Shown piece by piece: positions 1 to 5,228 of a DNA stretch of 5,916 nucleotides. The stretch comes from Chloroflexota bacterium (GTDB lineage: Bacteria > Chloroflexota > Anaerolineae > Anaerolineales > Villigracilaceae). How positions within the stretch are numbered: position 1 is the first letter of the stretch; every line of letters begins with the position of its first letter. The notes beneath the pieces are model-generated. The model was not told the DNA's origin and did no database searches. It saw only the letters and a program-made list of their open reading frames with translations. The translations under genes were made by a program, and so were the position numbers. The DNA is taken from contig JAKANW010000212.1 in NCBI GenBank assembly GCA_021823555.1, positions 1-5,916 on the forward strand, in the 5' to 3' direction.

Positions 1-94
1 AGACATCCATCTCGGCATAGCCGTCGCTGGAGAGGCCGCTGCCCGCCTGTTGCAAGCGTTCCACGATCCATTGCTCAGTGAGCGGGTTCTGCAT
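1..94 (-). CDS. Unidentified protein, N-terminal 31 codons only (runs off left edge)
   Basis: An open frame starts with ATG at 94-92 and continues without a stop to the left edge; it begins MQNPLTEQWIVERLQQAGSG and continues to a YAEMDV segment. The start lies 9 bases after the stop of the zinc-ribbon gene, which is the tight spacing expected of an operon. A GAGG lies about 16 bases before the ATG, so the ribosome site is weak and translation may be coupled to the gene before it. The visible part is polar and helix-prone, with no signal peptide or membrane segment, so the product is probably cytoplasmic. I do not recognise the family, and 31 residues are too few to assign a function. Its position suggests co-transcription with trmI. 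Confidence 0.6.
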   Translation of the reverse strand, partial: MQNPLTEQWIVERLQQAGSGLSSDGYAEMDV

Positions 95-103
95 ACGCTG
101 CGT

Positions 104-649
104 TCAGGCCTCGCCGCGCACAGGGCTGCCGCAATAAGCGCATTCTGCGGTGAGGTTGTCCAGCCATTCGACCTCGTCCAGGCGCACGGACGCGCCGCAA
201 CTGGGACAATGGGTTGGCAGGACAGGTCGCCCCGCCAGGCCTGCCGTGTGCGCAAAATTGGACTGCGCCGGCAGCAGGGACTTTACGAGGGCGCCGATCT
301 CACCCGCCTCTTTCTTCAACCCAAGTTGGTTCAACTCACTGACGACCCGGTTGCCGGCGTTAAAAACCCTGCCGGGCAGCCCGCGGGCGGCAAATAAAGA
401 TAAGCCGTGTTTCAAGTGCTCCATGCCTGCCGCGGTTTGACCTGCCAGCACGCGGGAACGACCCGCCTGTAAAAAGAAGAACGGCGCGCGCGGCCCATTA
501 CGCAATTCCGCGGCGCTGGCAATTTGTTCATAAGCTTCGGCGGCGCGTTCGTACTCGCCTTTGTCAAATAGGTTATTAGCGCGTTGCAGGATCGGGGGCA
601 CGTCCGGGGCAAAGGTGCGGCGCACCTGGCGGCGAAATGCTCGTCTCAT
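104..649 (-). CDS. Helical-repeat (TPR-like) protein with C-terminal zinc ribbon
   Basis: A 181-residue protein of unknown role. Residues 18-125 are alpha-helical with a TPR-like look: ANNLFDKGEYERAAEAYEQI (24-43) is a good TPR unit, and weaker helix pairs follow around 58-85 and 94-125. The C-terminus carries two CXXC knuckles, CPSC (148-151) and CAYC (170-173), separated by 18 residues, which fits a zinc ribbon. The first 12 residues are very basic. The frame stays open back to 760, inside trmI, but ATG 649 is preferred because AAGGAG (663-658) sits 8 bases before it and it starts 28 bases after the trmI stop. Helical repeats with a zinc ribbon suggest protein or nucleic-acid binding in the cytoplasm, not an enzyme. 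The partner is unknown; the gene probably shares a transcript with trmI. Confidence 0.85.
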   Translation of the reverse strand: MRRAFRRQVRRTFAPDVPPILQRANNLFDKGEYERAAEAYEQIASAAELRNGPRAPFFFLQAGRSRVLAGQTAAGMEHLKHGLSLFAARGLPGRVFNAGNRVVSELNQLGLKKEAGEIGALVKSLLPAQSNFAHTAGLAGRPVLPTHCPSCGASVRLDEVEWLDNLTAECAYCGSPVRGEA

Positions 650-657
650 TCGATAAT

Positions 658-663
658 CTCCTT
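658..663 (-). promoter_or_regulatory. Shine-Dalgarno site deciding the start of the zinc-ribbon gene
   Basis: The minus strand reads AAGGAG, then 8 bases (ATTATCGA), then ATG at 649. It is the best ribosome-binding site in the window, and it rules out the longer frame that would begin at 760 inside trmI. Confidence 0.85.
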
Positions 664-677
664 GTCGATAATATGGT

Positions 678-1526
678 TTATTCTGCTGCGCTTCCCGCGC
701 CGATCTCCTCGGCCAGTTCCCTGCCGCGCTCGTCCTGGCTGGGTTCGATGCGGCGCGCAAAGATCAGGAAGCCGGTGTGCGCCACCATCCGGTCGGTGGG
801 GCGCAGACGACTGGGCTCAGGCTTGTAGTAACGCAGCAAGATCTCCAGGGTCTCGATAAAAGCGAAATGATTGCGTCGCAAGGCATATAGAGTCTTCTCC
901 ACCTGGTTGAAGGTAGGGATCAGCGTGCAGAAGAAGCCGCCGGGCTTGATGGCCGCCCGCACCTGCGGGATGTAGTCGTAGGGATTGGGCACATCCAGGA
1001 AGAAAGCGTCCGCGTTCGTTTCGTCGAAGCCCTCGGCAATGTCGCGCAGCTTGAAGTCCACGCGTGAATCGAGGCCGACCCGCGCCAGGTTCTTGCGCGC
1101 CAGGTTCTGCATATCCAGGCGCTGCTCGTAGGAGATGACGCGTCCATCCGGGCTGACGGTGTGCGCCAGGGCGATGGTCATCGAGCCGGAACCGGTACCC
1201 GCCTCCATCACAGTCTGACCGGGGCCAATGCCCATCGTCACCAGGATGAAGCCGATATCCTTCGGGTATAGGATCTGCGTGGTGCGCGGCAGGTCAATCA
1301 ACAGGTCGGCCAGCGAGGGTTGGAGCAGGAAGAAGGGCGAACCCATGTGGCTGAAGACTTGCGTGCCCCACGGCTGGCCGATCAGGTCATCGTGCTTCAA
1401 TACGCCGCGGTGAGTCTGGAAGTCCGCGCCGGCCTGGAGGGTGATGATGAAATGCTTGTGCCGCAAGCCGACCAGTTGAGCCAGGTCGCCGTCGCGGGCT
1501 ATGGGAGAGGTGGAGGTTATCGGCAT
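678..1526 (-). CDS. trmI: tRNA (adenine(58)-N1)-methyltransferase TrmI
   Basis: A 282-residue SAM-dependent methyltransferase of the GCD14/TrmI family. Members form tetramers that methylate N1 of A58 in the tRNA T-loop, which stabilises the tRNA fold. A small N-terminal beta domain covers about residues 1-70, with RGVLKHDDLIG (40-50) typical of the family. The Rossmann fold follows: SAM motif I EAGTGSGSMT (108-117), acidic E134 after strand 2, D178 in DVPNP where the family usually has DLPEPW, and the C-terminal signature RPTDRMVAHTGFL (242-254), where RMVGHTG is more usual. The length is normal for bacterial TrmI. ATG 1526 fits the expected N-terminus. There is no Shine-Dalgarno; instead TAAGAT ends 7 bases before the ATG, so the message may be leaderless. 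It heads a probable three-gene unit. Confidence 0.93.
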   Translation of the reverse strand: MPITSTSPIARDGDLAQLVGLRHKHFIITLQAGADFQTHRGVLKHDDLIGQPWGTQVFSHMGSPFFLLQPSLADLLIDLPRTTQILYPKDIGFILVTMGIGPGQTVMEAGTGSGSMTIALAHTVSPDGRVISYEQRLDMQNLARKNLARVGLDSRVDFKLRDIAEGFDETNADAFFLDVPNPYDYIPQVRAAIKPGGFFCTLIPTFNQVEKTLYALRRNHFAFIETLEILLRYYKPEPSRLRPTDRMVAHTGFLIFARRIEPSQDERGRELAEEIGAGSAAE

Positions 1527-1533
1527 GGCTGGT

Positions 1534-1560
1534 ATCTTACCACTTTATATGCCATTACAA
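1534..1560 (-). promoter_or_regulatory. Candidate promoter of trmI, possibly leaderless
   Basis: On the minus strand TTGTAA (1560-1555) and TAAGAT (1539-1534) resemble -35 and -10 boxes, but the 15-base spacer is short. TAAGAT ends 7 bases before the trmI ATG, so transcription would begin at or next to the start codon. The -10 lies within a small inverted repeat, GGTA-AGA-TACC. A promoter here would let trmI be expressed independently of the toxin-antitoxin cassette upstream. Confidence 0.4.
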
Positions 1561-1592
1561 ACGAAACGATCGGCATATTTGCCCGGTCTCTT

Positions 1593-1607
1593 CCCGAAGC
1601 TATCGGG
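1593..1607. repeat. Small inverted repeat between the toxin gene and trmI
   Basis: CCCGA-AGCTA-TCGGG has a 5-base stem and a 5-base loop. It lies just after the toxin stop on the transcribed strand. No T-run follows, so a role as a rho-independent terminator is doubtful. The rest of the 98-base gap holds only the candidate trmI promoter. Confidence 0.3.
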
Positions 1608-1624
1608 CTTACCCTGTCCCCGCC

Positions 1625-1990
1625 TTACTTTATGGGTAAAGAACGGATGCGAATCTTATTTTCTGTTACGCTCAATATCGCGCCCTGATTCAAAGCCTCA
1701 GTCTGCCGGCCAAGAATAACAGATAAGTGACGGCTGACATTAGAAGCACGCATATCCTTAAGTCGAAAGATGATAACGCTGGGCAAGTTTTCACCGCTGG
1801 CGGCAAGCAATTCGCCAAAATCCAGATCATGGGTAAGCAGGACGCGGTTTTCTTGAAGGGCTTTTTTCAGAATGTCGCCATCCGACATCCGGTGGAGTCC
1901 CAGGTCGGCCAGATGGACGGCATCCATGCCATTCCGGCGCAGGTCTTCCACCACACGCGGCGAAATGCCCATGTCTGCCAGGAGTTTCAT
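1625..1990 (-). CDS. DUF5615 family PIN-like toxin
   Basis: A 121-residue protein of the DUF5615/Mut7-C-like PIN family, which forms the toxin half of DUF433-linked type II toxin-antitoxin modules and is thought to be a metal-dependent ribonuclease. Family features are visible: MKLLADMGISPRVVEDLR at the N-terminus with the conserved D6, the acidic patch SDGDIL (36-41), and LLTHDLDFGELL (51-62) with D55 and D57. Together these would make the metal-binding cluster. The usual N-terminus reads ADENIS, so the acidic residue after D6 is replaced here by M7. The length is normal and the frame is intact. Its ATG overlaps the antitoxin stop as ATGA, so translation is coupled; a GGAG lies 11 bases upstream. 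RNase activity is inferred from the family, and the RNA target is unknown. Confidence 0.85.
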   Translation of the reverse strand: MKLLADMGISPRVVEDLRRNGMDAVHLADLGLHRMSDGDILKKALQENRVLLTHDLDFGELLAASGENLPSVIIFRLKDMRASNVSRHLSVILGRQTEALNQGAILSVTENKIRIRSLPIK

Positions 1991-2223
1991 GCAGAAGTCA
2001 TCTCCAAGACCTGAACGGTCTCGTCAGCCAGCCAGGCAGCATATTGCAGGGACTGGCGCACGTCTTCCTCTTCGAGATAGGGATATTCCTTGATGATCTC
2101 GGCGGCTGTCATACCATTGGAGACGAGATTGAGAATGAGCGAAACTGTGACTCTCATCCCGCGGATGCAAGCGCGCCCGCCCATGATATTGGGGTCGAAA
2201 GTGATACGGTTAAATTGGGTCAT
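1987..2223 (-). CDS. DUF433 family antitoxin
   Basis: A 78-residue DUF433 protein, the usual partner of DUF5615 PIN-like toxins; VapB45 of Mycobacterium tuberculosis is a DUF433 example. The family signature is complete: RITFDPNIMGGRACIRGMRV (6-25), followed by a helix-turn-helix-like stretch ILNLVSNGMTAAEIIKEYPY (30-49) and EEDVRQSLQYAA (52-63). Members bind DNA through this fold, and their C-terminal tail blocks the toxin. The tail here (about 64-78) is short and acidic. ATG 2223 is preceded by GGAG at a 7-base spacing and by a TATAAT box. The gene lies before the toxin and overlaps it by 4 bases, the classic antitoxin-first order. Autorepression through the inverted repeat at 2260-2288 is inferred. 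Confidence 0.88.
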   Translation of the reverse strand: MTQFNRITFDPNIMGGRACIRGMRVTVSLILNLVSNGMTAAEIIKEYPYLEEEDVRQSLQYAAWLADETVQVLEMTSA

Positions 2224-2230
2224 GGCTTTA

Positions 2231-2234
2231 CTCC
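2231..2234 (-). promoter_or_regulatory. Ribosome-binding site of the DUF433 antitoxin
   Basis: GGAG on the minus strand sits 7 bases before the ATG at 2223. Unlike trmI and the protease gene, this gene has both a leader and a Shine-Dalgarno. Confidence 0.6.
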
Positions 2235-2245
2235 ATTCTGGCTCG

Positions 2246-2276
2246 ATTATATCTTACCTGTTCTCCCGCCGTTGAA
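2246..2276 (-). promoter_or_regulatory. Promoter of the DUF433-DUF5615 toxin-antitoxin operon
   Basis: A consensus -10 box TATAAT occupies 2251-2246 on the minus strand. The best -35 candidate is TTCAAC (2276-2271) with a long 19-base spacer, so the -35 is weak. The predicted transcript would start near 2239 and carry a leader of about 16 bases containing the GGAG site. The -35 candidate lies in the loop between the arms of the inverted repeat at 2260-2288, and one arm fills most of the spacer. Confidence 0.6.
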
Positions 2277-2288
2277 CTGCGGGAGAAC
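2260..2288. repeat. Perfect 10-base inverted repeat, probable toxin-antitoxin operator
   Basis: GTTCTCCCGC (2260-2269) and GCGGGAGAAC (2279-2288) are exact reverse complements separated by 9 bases. The left arm lies in the promoter spacer, the loop holds the -35 candidate, and the right arm lies upstream. Two half-sites flanking the -35 suit binding by a dimeric antitoxin or toxin-antitoxin complex. It could instead form an RNA hairpin at the end of the lipoprotein message, but no T-run follows on the minus strand, so the operator reading is preferred. Confidence 0.55.
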
Positions 2289-2291
2289 GGA

Positions 2292-2468
2292 CTCGTCCTG
2301 AGCGGAGGAGGCCAGCTCGAAGTCGAAGGGCTCTCGTAAGTGCGCTTCGTCTCCGCCAAGTCTCGACACCAGCACTTGCGCACGGTGCAAGTGTACGGTC
2401 GGAAGAACACCGACCTATGTCTCGACAGGCTCGACAACTACTCGACCACCGTCTCCGCTCAGCGCGAG
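2292..2468. repeat. Repeat-rich intergenic segment bounded by imperfect inverted repeats
   Basis: The ends, 2292-2307 and 2453-2468, are inverted copies matching at 14 of 16 bases and share CTGAGCGGAG exactly. Inside are two hairpins: CACTTGC/GCAAGTG (2373-2379 and 2387-2393) and GGTCGG/CCGACC (2397-2402 and 2410-2415). There are also direct repeats: GTCTCGACA at 2360 and 2419, CGTCTCCGC at 2348 and 2450, and four CTCGAC copies. The segment starts 4 bases after the lipoprotein stop on the transcribed strand. It holds no credible gene. The GAGCGGAG and GAAGTCGAAGGG words resemble dispersed REP-like intergenic repeats, which suggests a small non-autonomous or composite repeat. Its role is unknown. 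Confidence 0.6.
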
Positions 2469-2472
2469 GTTT

Positions 2473-3726
2473 TTATTTCTCCTCGATATCCACACCTAGG
2501 AGCAGGTCGCCGGGAGCGGCGTTGGGGGATTGCACCGGGTCGCGCGGCGTCAATTGCTCCAGCACATCCATGCCGCTCAACACCTGCCCGAAGACCGTGT
2601 ACGAACCATCCAGGTTGGGCTGGGGCGCAAAGGTGATAAAGAACTGGCTGCCGTTCGTATCCGGCCCGGAATTGGCCATGCCCACCACACCGGGCTTGTC
2701 GAACTTCAGGTTCGGGTCTATTTCATCCTTGAAGAAGTAGCCGGGATTGCCCTTGCCGGTGCCGCTGGGGTCGCCAGTCTGCGCGATGAAACCGGGGATG
2801 ACGCGGTGGAAGGTCACGCCGTTATACCAGCCCTGCCGCGCCAGGAACACGAACGAGTTCACCGCCAGCGGAGCCTGATCGGGGAACAGTTGCAGCACCA
2901 CCTCGCCCTTGGCTGTGTGCAGGGTGGCGATATATTGTTTGGCCGGGTCAATCGAGAAAGGCGGGCAGGTTTTGAACTGGCGGCTGCTCAGGGTCAGCAG
3001 GCTGATGGTGGCCTCCATGCTGTTATAGTCAATGGCAAAGGACGGCTGCACCGAACCGTTGATGATCACCAGCGGGACGGCCTGCAAACCGAGGGTGCGC
3101 GCCGCGTCATACAGGGACTTCATCCTGGTCACCGTTTCGGGGCTTTTCAACGCCGCCGAAAACGATCCCGCGTCCATGCCCAGCCCGGCCGCGGTCTGCT
3201 TCAACCAGGTTTCAAAATCGGACGGGGCCAGTTTGTCCCATTCATCGCTTCTCTGAAAGAGCGCATCGTACATCTCCCAGAACTTGCCCTGCCCGTCGGC
3301 CGCGATGACCGCCTGCACGGCCAACTCGGTCTTGTCGAGCCGGTCAATCAGCGGCACGGGCCGGAAGATGAAGCGGATATCCTTGGGGTGGTTGTGGATC
3401 ACATTGCTGACCACCGCGGCCATCGAGCGGCAGATGGGCGCCTGGAAGTCGCAGTATTCGATCATGGTCACGGGGGCGTCTGCCGGGCCAACGTTGTAGT
3501 CCGTCTCAGCCGCCGCCGGGACGATGGAGGCCGGCACCGCGGTCGGTTCGGTGTTGACGGTCGAACAACTGGCCGCGGGCGTGGCAGGGGCGGAGGTTGG
3601 CAAAGACAAAGTTGCCGCAGGGGAAGGCACGGCAGTTGCGCTGGGCGTTGGCGTAATCGGATTCGCCGTGCAGGCCGCCAGGAAGAATCCCAGGGAGAGA
3701 AGAAGAAAGAGGAATTTATGATTCAT
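2473..3726 (-). CDS. Lipoprotein fusing a DsbA-like domain to a cyclophilin prolyl isomerase
   Basis: A 417-residue predicted lipoprotein facing outside the membrane. A signal peptide (1-18) ends in lipobox LAAC with lipidated C19. A Ser/Thr/Pro/Ala-rich tether follows (20-75). A DsbA-like thioredoxin domain spans about 77-250; its active-site stretch reads [13 protein letters not shown], so the usual CXXC is A96-P-I-C99, with C92 nearby, and the cis-proline loop is AVPLVIING (P218). A cyclophilin domain spans 265-417 with FHRVIPGF (306-313, catalytic R308), QTGDP (316-320) and [16 protein letters not shown] (350-365). The position of human cyclophilin W121 is N371. The probable job is folding or isomerising exported proteins. 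ATG 3726 is chosen because it opens directly on the signal peptide; upstream in-frame starts encode [14 protein letters not shown] from a palindrome. GGTGG lies 4 bases before it. Confidence 0.88.
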   Translation of the reverse strand: MNHKFLFLLLSLGFFLAACTANPITPTPSATAVPSPAATLSLPTSAPATPAASCSTVNTEPTAVPASIVPAAAETDYNVGPADAPVTMIEYCDFQAPICRSMAAVVSNVIHNHPKDIRFIFRPVPLIDRLDKTELAVQAVIAADGQGKFWEMYDALFQRSDEWDKLAPSDFETWLKQTAAGLGMDAGSFSAALKSPETVTRMKSLYDAARTLGLQAVPLVIINGSVQPSFAIDYNSMEATISLLTLSSRQFKTCPPFSIDPAKQYIATLHTAKGEVVLQLFPDQAPLAVNSFVFLARQGWYNGVTFHRVIPGFIAQTGDPSGTGKGNPGYFFKDEIDPNLKFDKPGVVGMANSGPDTNGSQFFITFAPQPNLDGSYTVFGQVLSGMDVLEQLTPRDPVQSPNAAPGDLLLGVDIEEK

Positions 3727-3743
3727 GTGTCCACCATTTGTAA

Positions 3744-3762
3744 GGCGGAATGACATTCCGCC
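3744..3762. repeat. Perfect 19-base palindrome between the protease and lipoprotein genes
   Basis: GGCGGAATG and CATTCCGCC are exact inverted arms around a single central A. As RNA the sequence gives a 7-base-pair stem with a 5-base loop. It fills much of the 50-base gap between the protease stop (3777) and the lipoprotein start (3726). On the minus strand it is followed by TTACAAAT, too weak a T-run for a confident terminator. It may be an attenuator, an RNA-processing or stability hairpin, or a protein-binding site that sets the level of the second gene. Confidence 0.6.
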
Positions 3763-3776
3763 CCACACAGGAAATT

Positions 3777-5057
3777 TTATTTCATCCCAACCACTCGCTG
3801 CAGTTCCGGGAAGTTCGTCATCCAGGCCATGCGGTTGACGAAATCGGCCAGGGTGGGACTCTCCTGCCGCAGGGCGCGCACCGCCGGCCCGACCGGGTCT
3901 TCCCCTGCCGCGCCGCCGGGCTGGTCGGCATAGGCGCCGTAAAAGGCAAAGTAGGCCTGGTTGAGTTTGCGGATCAAATAACCGTTCTTTAGAAAGAGTT
4001 GTTGGCGCTCCTTCATGTAGGTCCCGGCCTCGTCAATCTTGCCGGCGGCCAGCAGCACGTCCACGGTGACGCGCGTGGTATGCATCTCGGCCCGGAAGTC
4101 GAAGGGGGGACGCGGCAGGCTGCCGGGGTTGGGATGATCTGCCGGTAACGAGACCAGGCCAAAGTCCGGGAGGGAAGCGGCGGCAGCCAGTTCAGGATAG
4201 AACTCCTTGAGCGCCAGCGCTCCCACTTCGTTTCCGGTAATGGAGGCGGTGGTCTCGTTCATGGTGCGCAGTTCAGCGGACTGATCGTAGAGCATCCCCA
4301 ACGGGCGCTGGGTCAGGTAGTTGTGAGTCCACTCGTGAGCGATGGTGGAAAGCAGCCAGGAGAGCGAGGTGGTCTGCATCACCATGGTGGGATAGACGCC
4401 TACGCCGCCGATGGGCACCACCAGCGAGGAGACGCCCAGCCCCGCGTCCACTTGTGACTCGAGCGCCTCCTGCTGGTCAATGGTCAGGTCGGGCTGGACA
4501 GAGATGTTGGCAATCTCCTGGATGACATCCCGTTTGGAGACGATCAGCGCATTGGGCACGTGCGTGGAATGGAACAGCACGGAAGGGATGGGTTGGCCGA
4601 GCGCCGTCAGGCCCTCTTGAGCCAGCACATCGGTGACCTGTTCCTGCAAAACGGATTCGGCCAGCGGGGCAAGCTGGTCCTGGCGGGCGTATTCCTGCGC
4701 CAGGTAGCCGCGCAAATATTGGGAGGCAGCTTCCTTATCGGTAATGGCAACGTCGGCGTAGATGCGCTGCAGGGCGGCCTCGCCGTTCAGGATGTCCCCC
4801 GTCACGCGCAGGTATTCCATCACGATTTGCTTGCGCTGCTCGCGTCCCAGGTAGCCGGGCAGTCCCACCGCGCCCTGCTGGAACTTGACTTCCAGTGCAT
4901 TCAACATCCAACCCACGTAATCGAACTCGATTGGGCGGGTGTAGCCGCGAATGCGCTGCAACTGGTCGCCGGGCGGCGGAGAGGAGGTGATGAGCAGCGC
5001 CGCACAAACGGCCAGGAAGAAAAACCTTTGGACAATACGGGAGATCCGCTCGAGCAT
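3777..5057 (-). CDS. Membrane-anchored putative zinc metallopeptidase (HEWTH, gluzincin-like)
   Basis: A 426-residue protein. An N-terminal hydrophobic segment (about 11-25, [15 protein letters not shown]) would anchor or export it. LAVC is not a valid lipobox because valine precedes the cysteine. The centre carries [12 protein letters not shown] (237-248) with zinc motif HEWTH (241-245), and 22 residues later [12 protein letters not shown] (266-277), where E268 could be the third zinc ligand. A C-terminal [17 protein letters not shown] stretch (366-382) resembles the NNA...TY tail of the PF10023 predicted aminopeptidases, but that assignment is tentative. The long region before HEXXH is helical and of unknown role. 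The substrate is unknown. ATG 5057 is the only start that gives the membrane segment; it lacks a Shine-Dalgarno and follows TATAAT by 7 bases. The lipoprotein gene follows after 50 bases, suggesting a joint envelope function. Confidence 0.82.
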   Translation of the reverse strand: MLERISRIVQRFFFLAVCAALLITSSPPPGDQLQRIRGYTRPIEFDYVGWMLNALEVKFQQGAVGLPGYLGREQRKQIVMEYLRVTGDILNGEAALQRIYADVAITDKEAASQYLRGYLAQEYARQDQLAPLAESVLQEQVTDVLAQEGLTALGQPIPSVLFHSTHVPNALIVSKRDVIQEIANISVQPDLTIDQQEALESQVDAGLGVSSLVVPIGGVGVYPTMVMQTTSLSWLLSTIAHEWTHNYLTQRPLGMLYDQSAELRTMNETTASITGNEVGALALKEFYPELAAAASLPDFGLVSLPADHPNPGSLPRPPFDFRAEMHTTRVTVDVLLAAGKIDEAGTYMKERQQLFLKNGYLIRKLNQAYFAFYGAYADQPGGAAGEDPVGPAVRALRQESPTLADFVNRMAWMTNFPELQRVVGMK

Positions 5058-5064
5058 GGAGGGG

Positions 5065-5070
5065 ATTATA
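5065..5070 (-). promoter_or_regulatory. -10 box of the metallopeptidase gene, probably leaderless
   Basis: The minus strand reads TATAAT, then CCCCTCC (7 bases), then ATG at 5057. A transcript starting at the normal distance from this box would begin at the start codon. The bases before the ATG are pyrimidine-rich, so there is no Shine-Dalgarno. No good -35 is seen at 16-18 bases; the best-placed hexamer is AAAATA. Confidence 0.5.
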
Positions 5071-5131
5071 CTGCTTCGCCCTGCGCGTATTTTTCCCCTT
5101 AATGCTGCGTTTAGGTGCCGATGTTTTCATC

Positions 5132-5189
5132 CACGAATTTACACGAATTCGTGCGCGTTATTTTGCTGCCGCACAAATTTATGCAAATT
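5132..5189. repeat. Degenerate 18-base tandem motifs in an AT-rich gap
   Basis: Two related 18-base units, 5132-5149 (CACGAATTTACACGAATT) and 5172-5189 (CACAAATTTATGCAAATT), start 40 bases apart and match at 14 of 18 positions. Each unit is itself two octamers (minus-strand AATTYGTG type) separated by TA. The first unit runs into the perfect palindrome CACGAATTCGTG (5142-5153), and GTGCG/CGCAC (5151-5155 and 5170-5174) can pair between the units. The motif TTCGTGTAAATTCGTGG is known to me as a recurrent intergenic word in environmental genomes. The 171-base gap (5058-5228) is otherwise occupied only by the protease promoter. Confidence 0.5.
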
Positions 5190-5228
5190 GTCGTCGGTAT
5201 TTCATGACGATGACCGTTTATATTGGAT

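Noticed and set aside
650..760. N-terminal extension of the zinc-ribbon protein back to 760
   Set aside because: It would overlap the trmI coding end by more than 80 bases and lacks a ribosome site, while ATG 649 has AAGGAG at an ideal distance.
2260..2288. Rho-independent terminator of the lipoprotein gene
   Set aside because: The stem is strong but no T-run follows on the minus strand; its overlap with the toxin-antitoxin promoter makes an operator more likely.
2292..2468. CRISPR array
   Set aside because: The direct repeats are short (9 bases or fewer), irregularly spaced and mixed with inverted repeats; there is no constant repeat-spacer pattern and no cas gene.
2530..3753. A 407-codon plus-strand open frame opposite the lipoprotein gene
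   Set aside because: Its translation is rich in R, G, H and Q with no domain logic, whereas the minus strand encodes an intact signal peptide, DsbA-like domain and cyclophilin. It is an antisense shadow of GC-rich coding DNA.
3727..3768. Earlier starts for the lipoprotein (3768 or 3756)
   Set aside because: They would place a polar [14 protein letters not shown] stretch, partly encoded by a palindrome, before the signal peptide.
4998..5030. Lipobox in the protease N-terminus (LAVC)
   Set aside because: Valine directly before the cysteine is not accepted by the lipoprotein signal peptidase rule, so a plain membrane anchor or signal peptide is preferred.
4560..5102. A 180-codon plus-strand frame opposite the protease gene
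   Set aside because: It is the antisense shadow of the HEWTH protein, has no recognisable domain and crosses the protease promoter.
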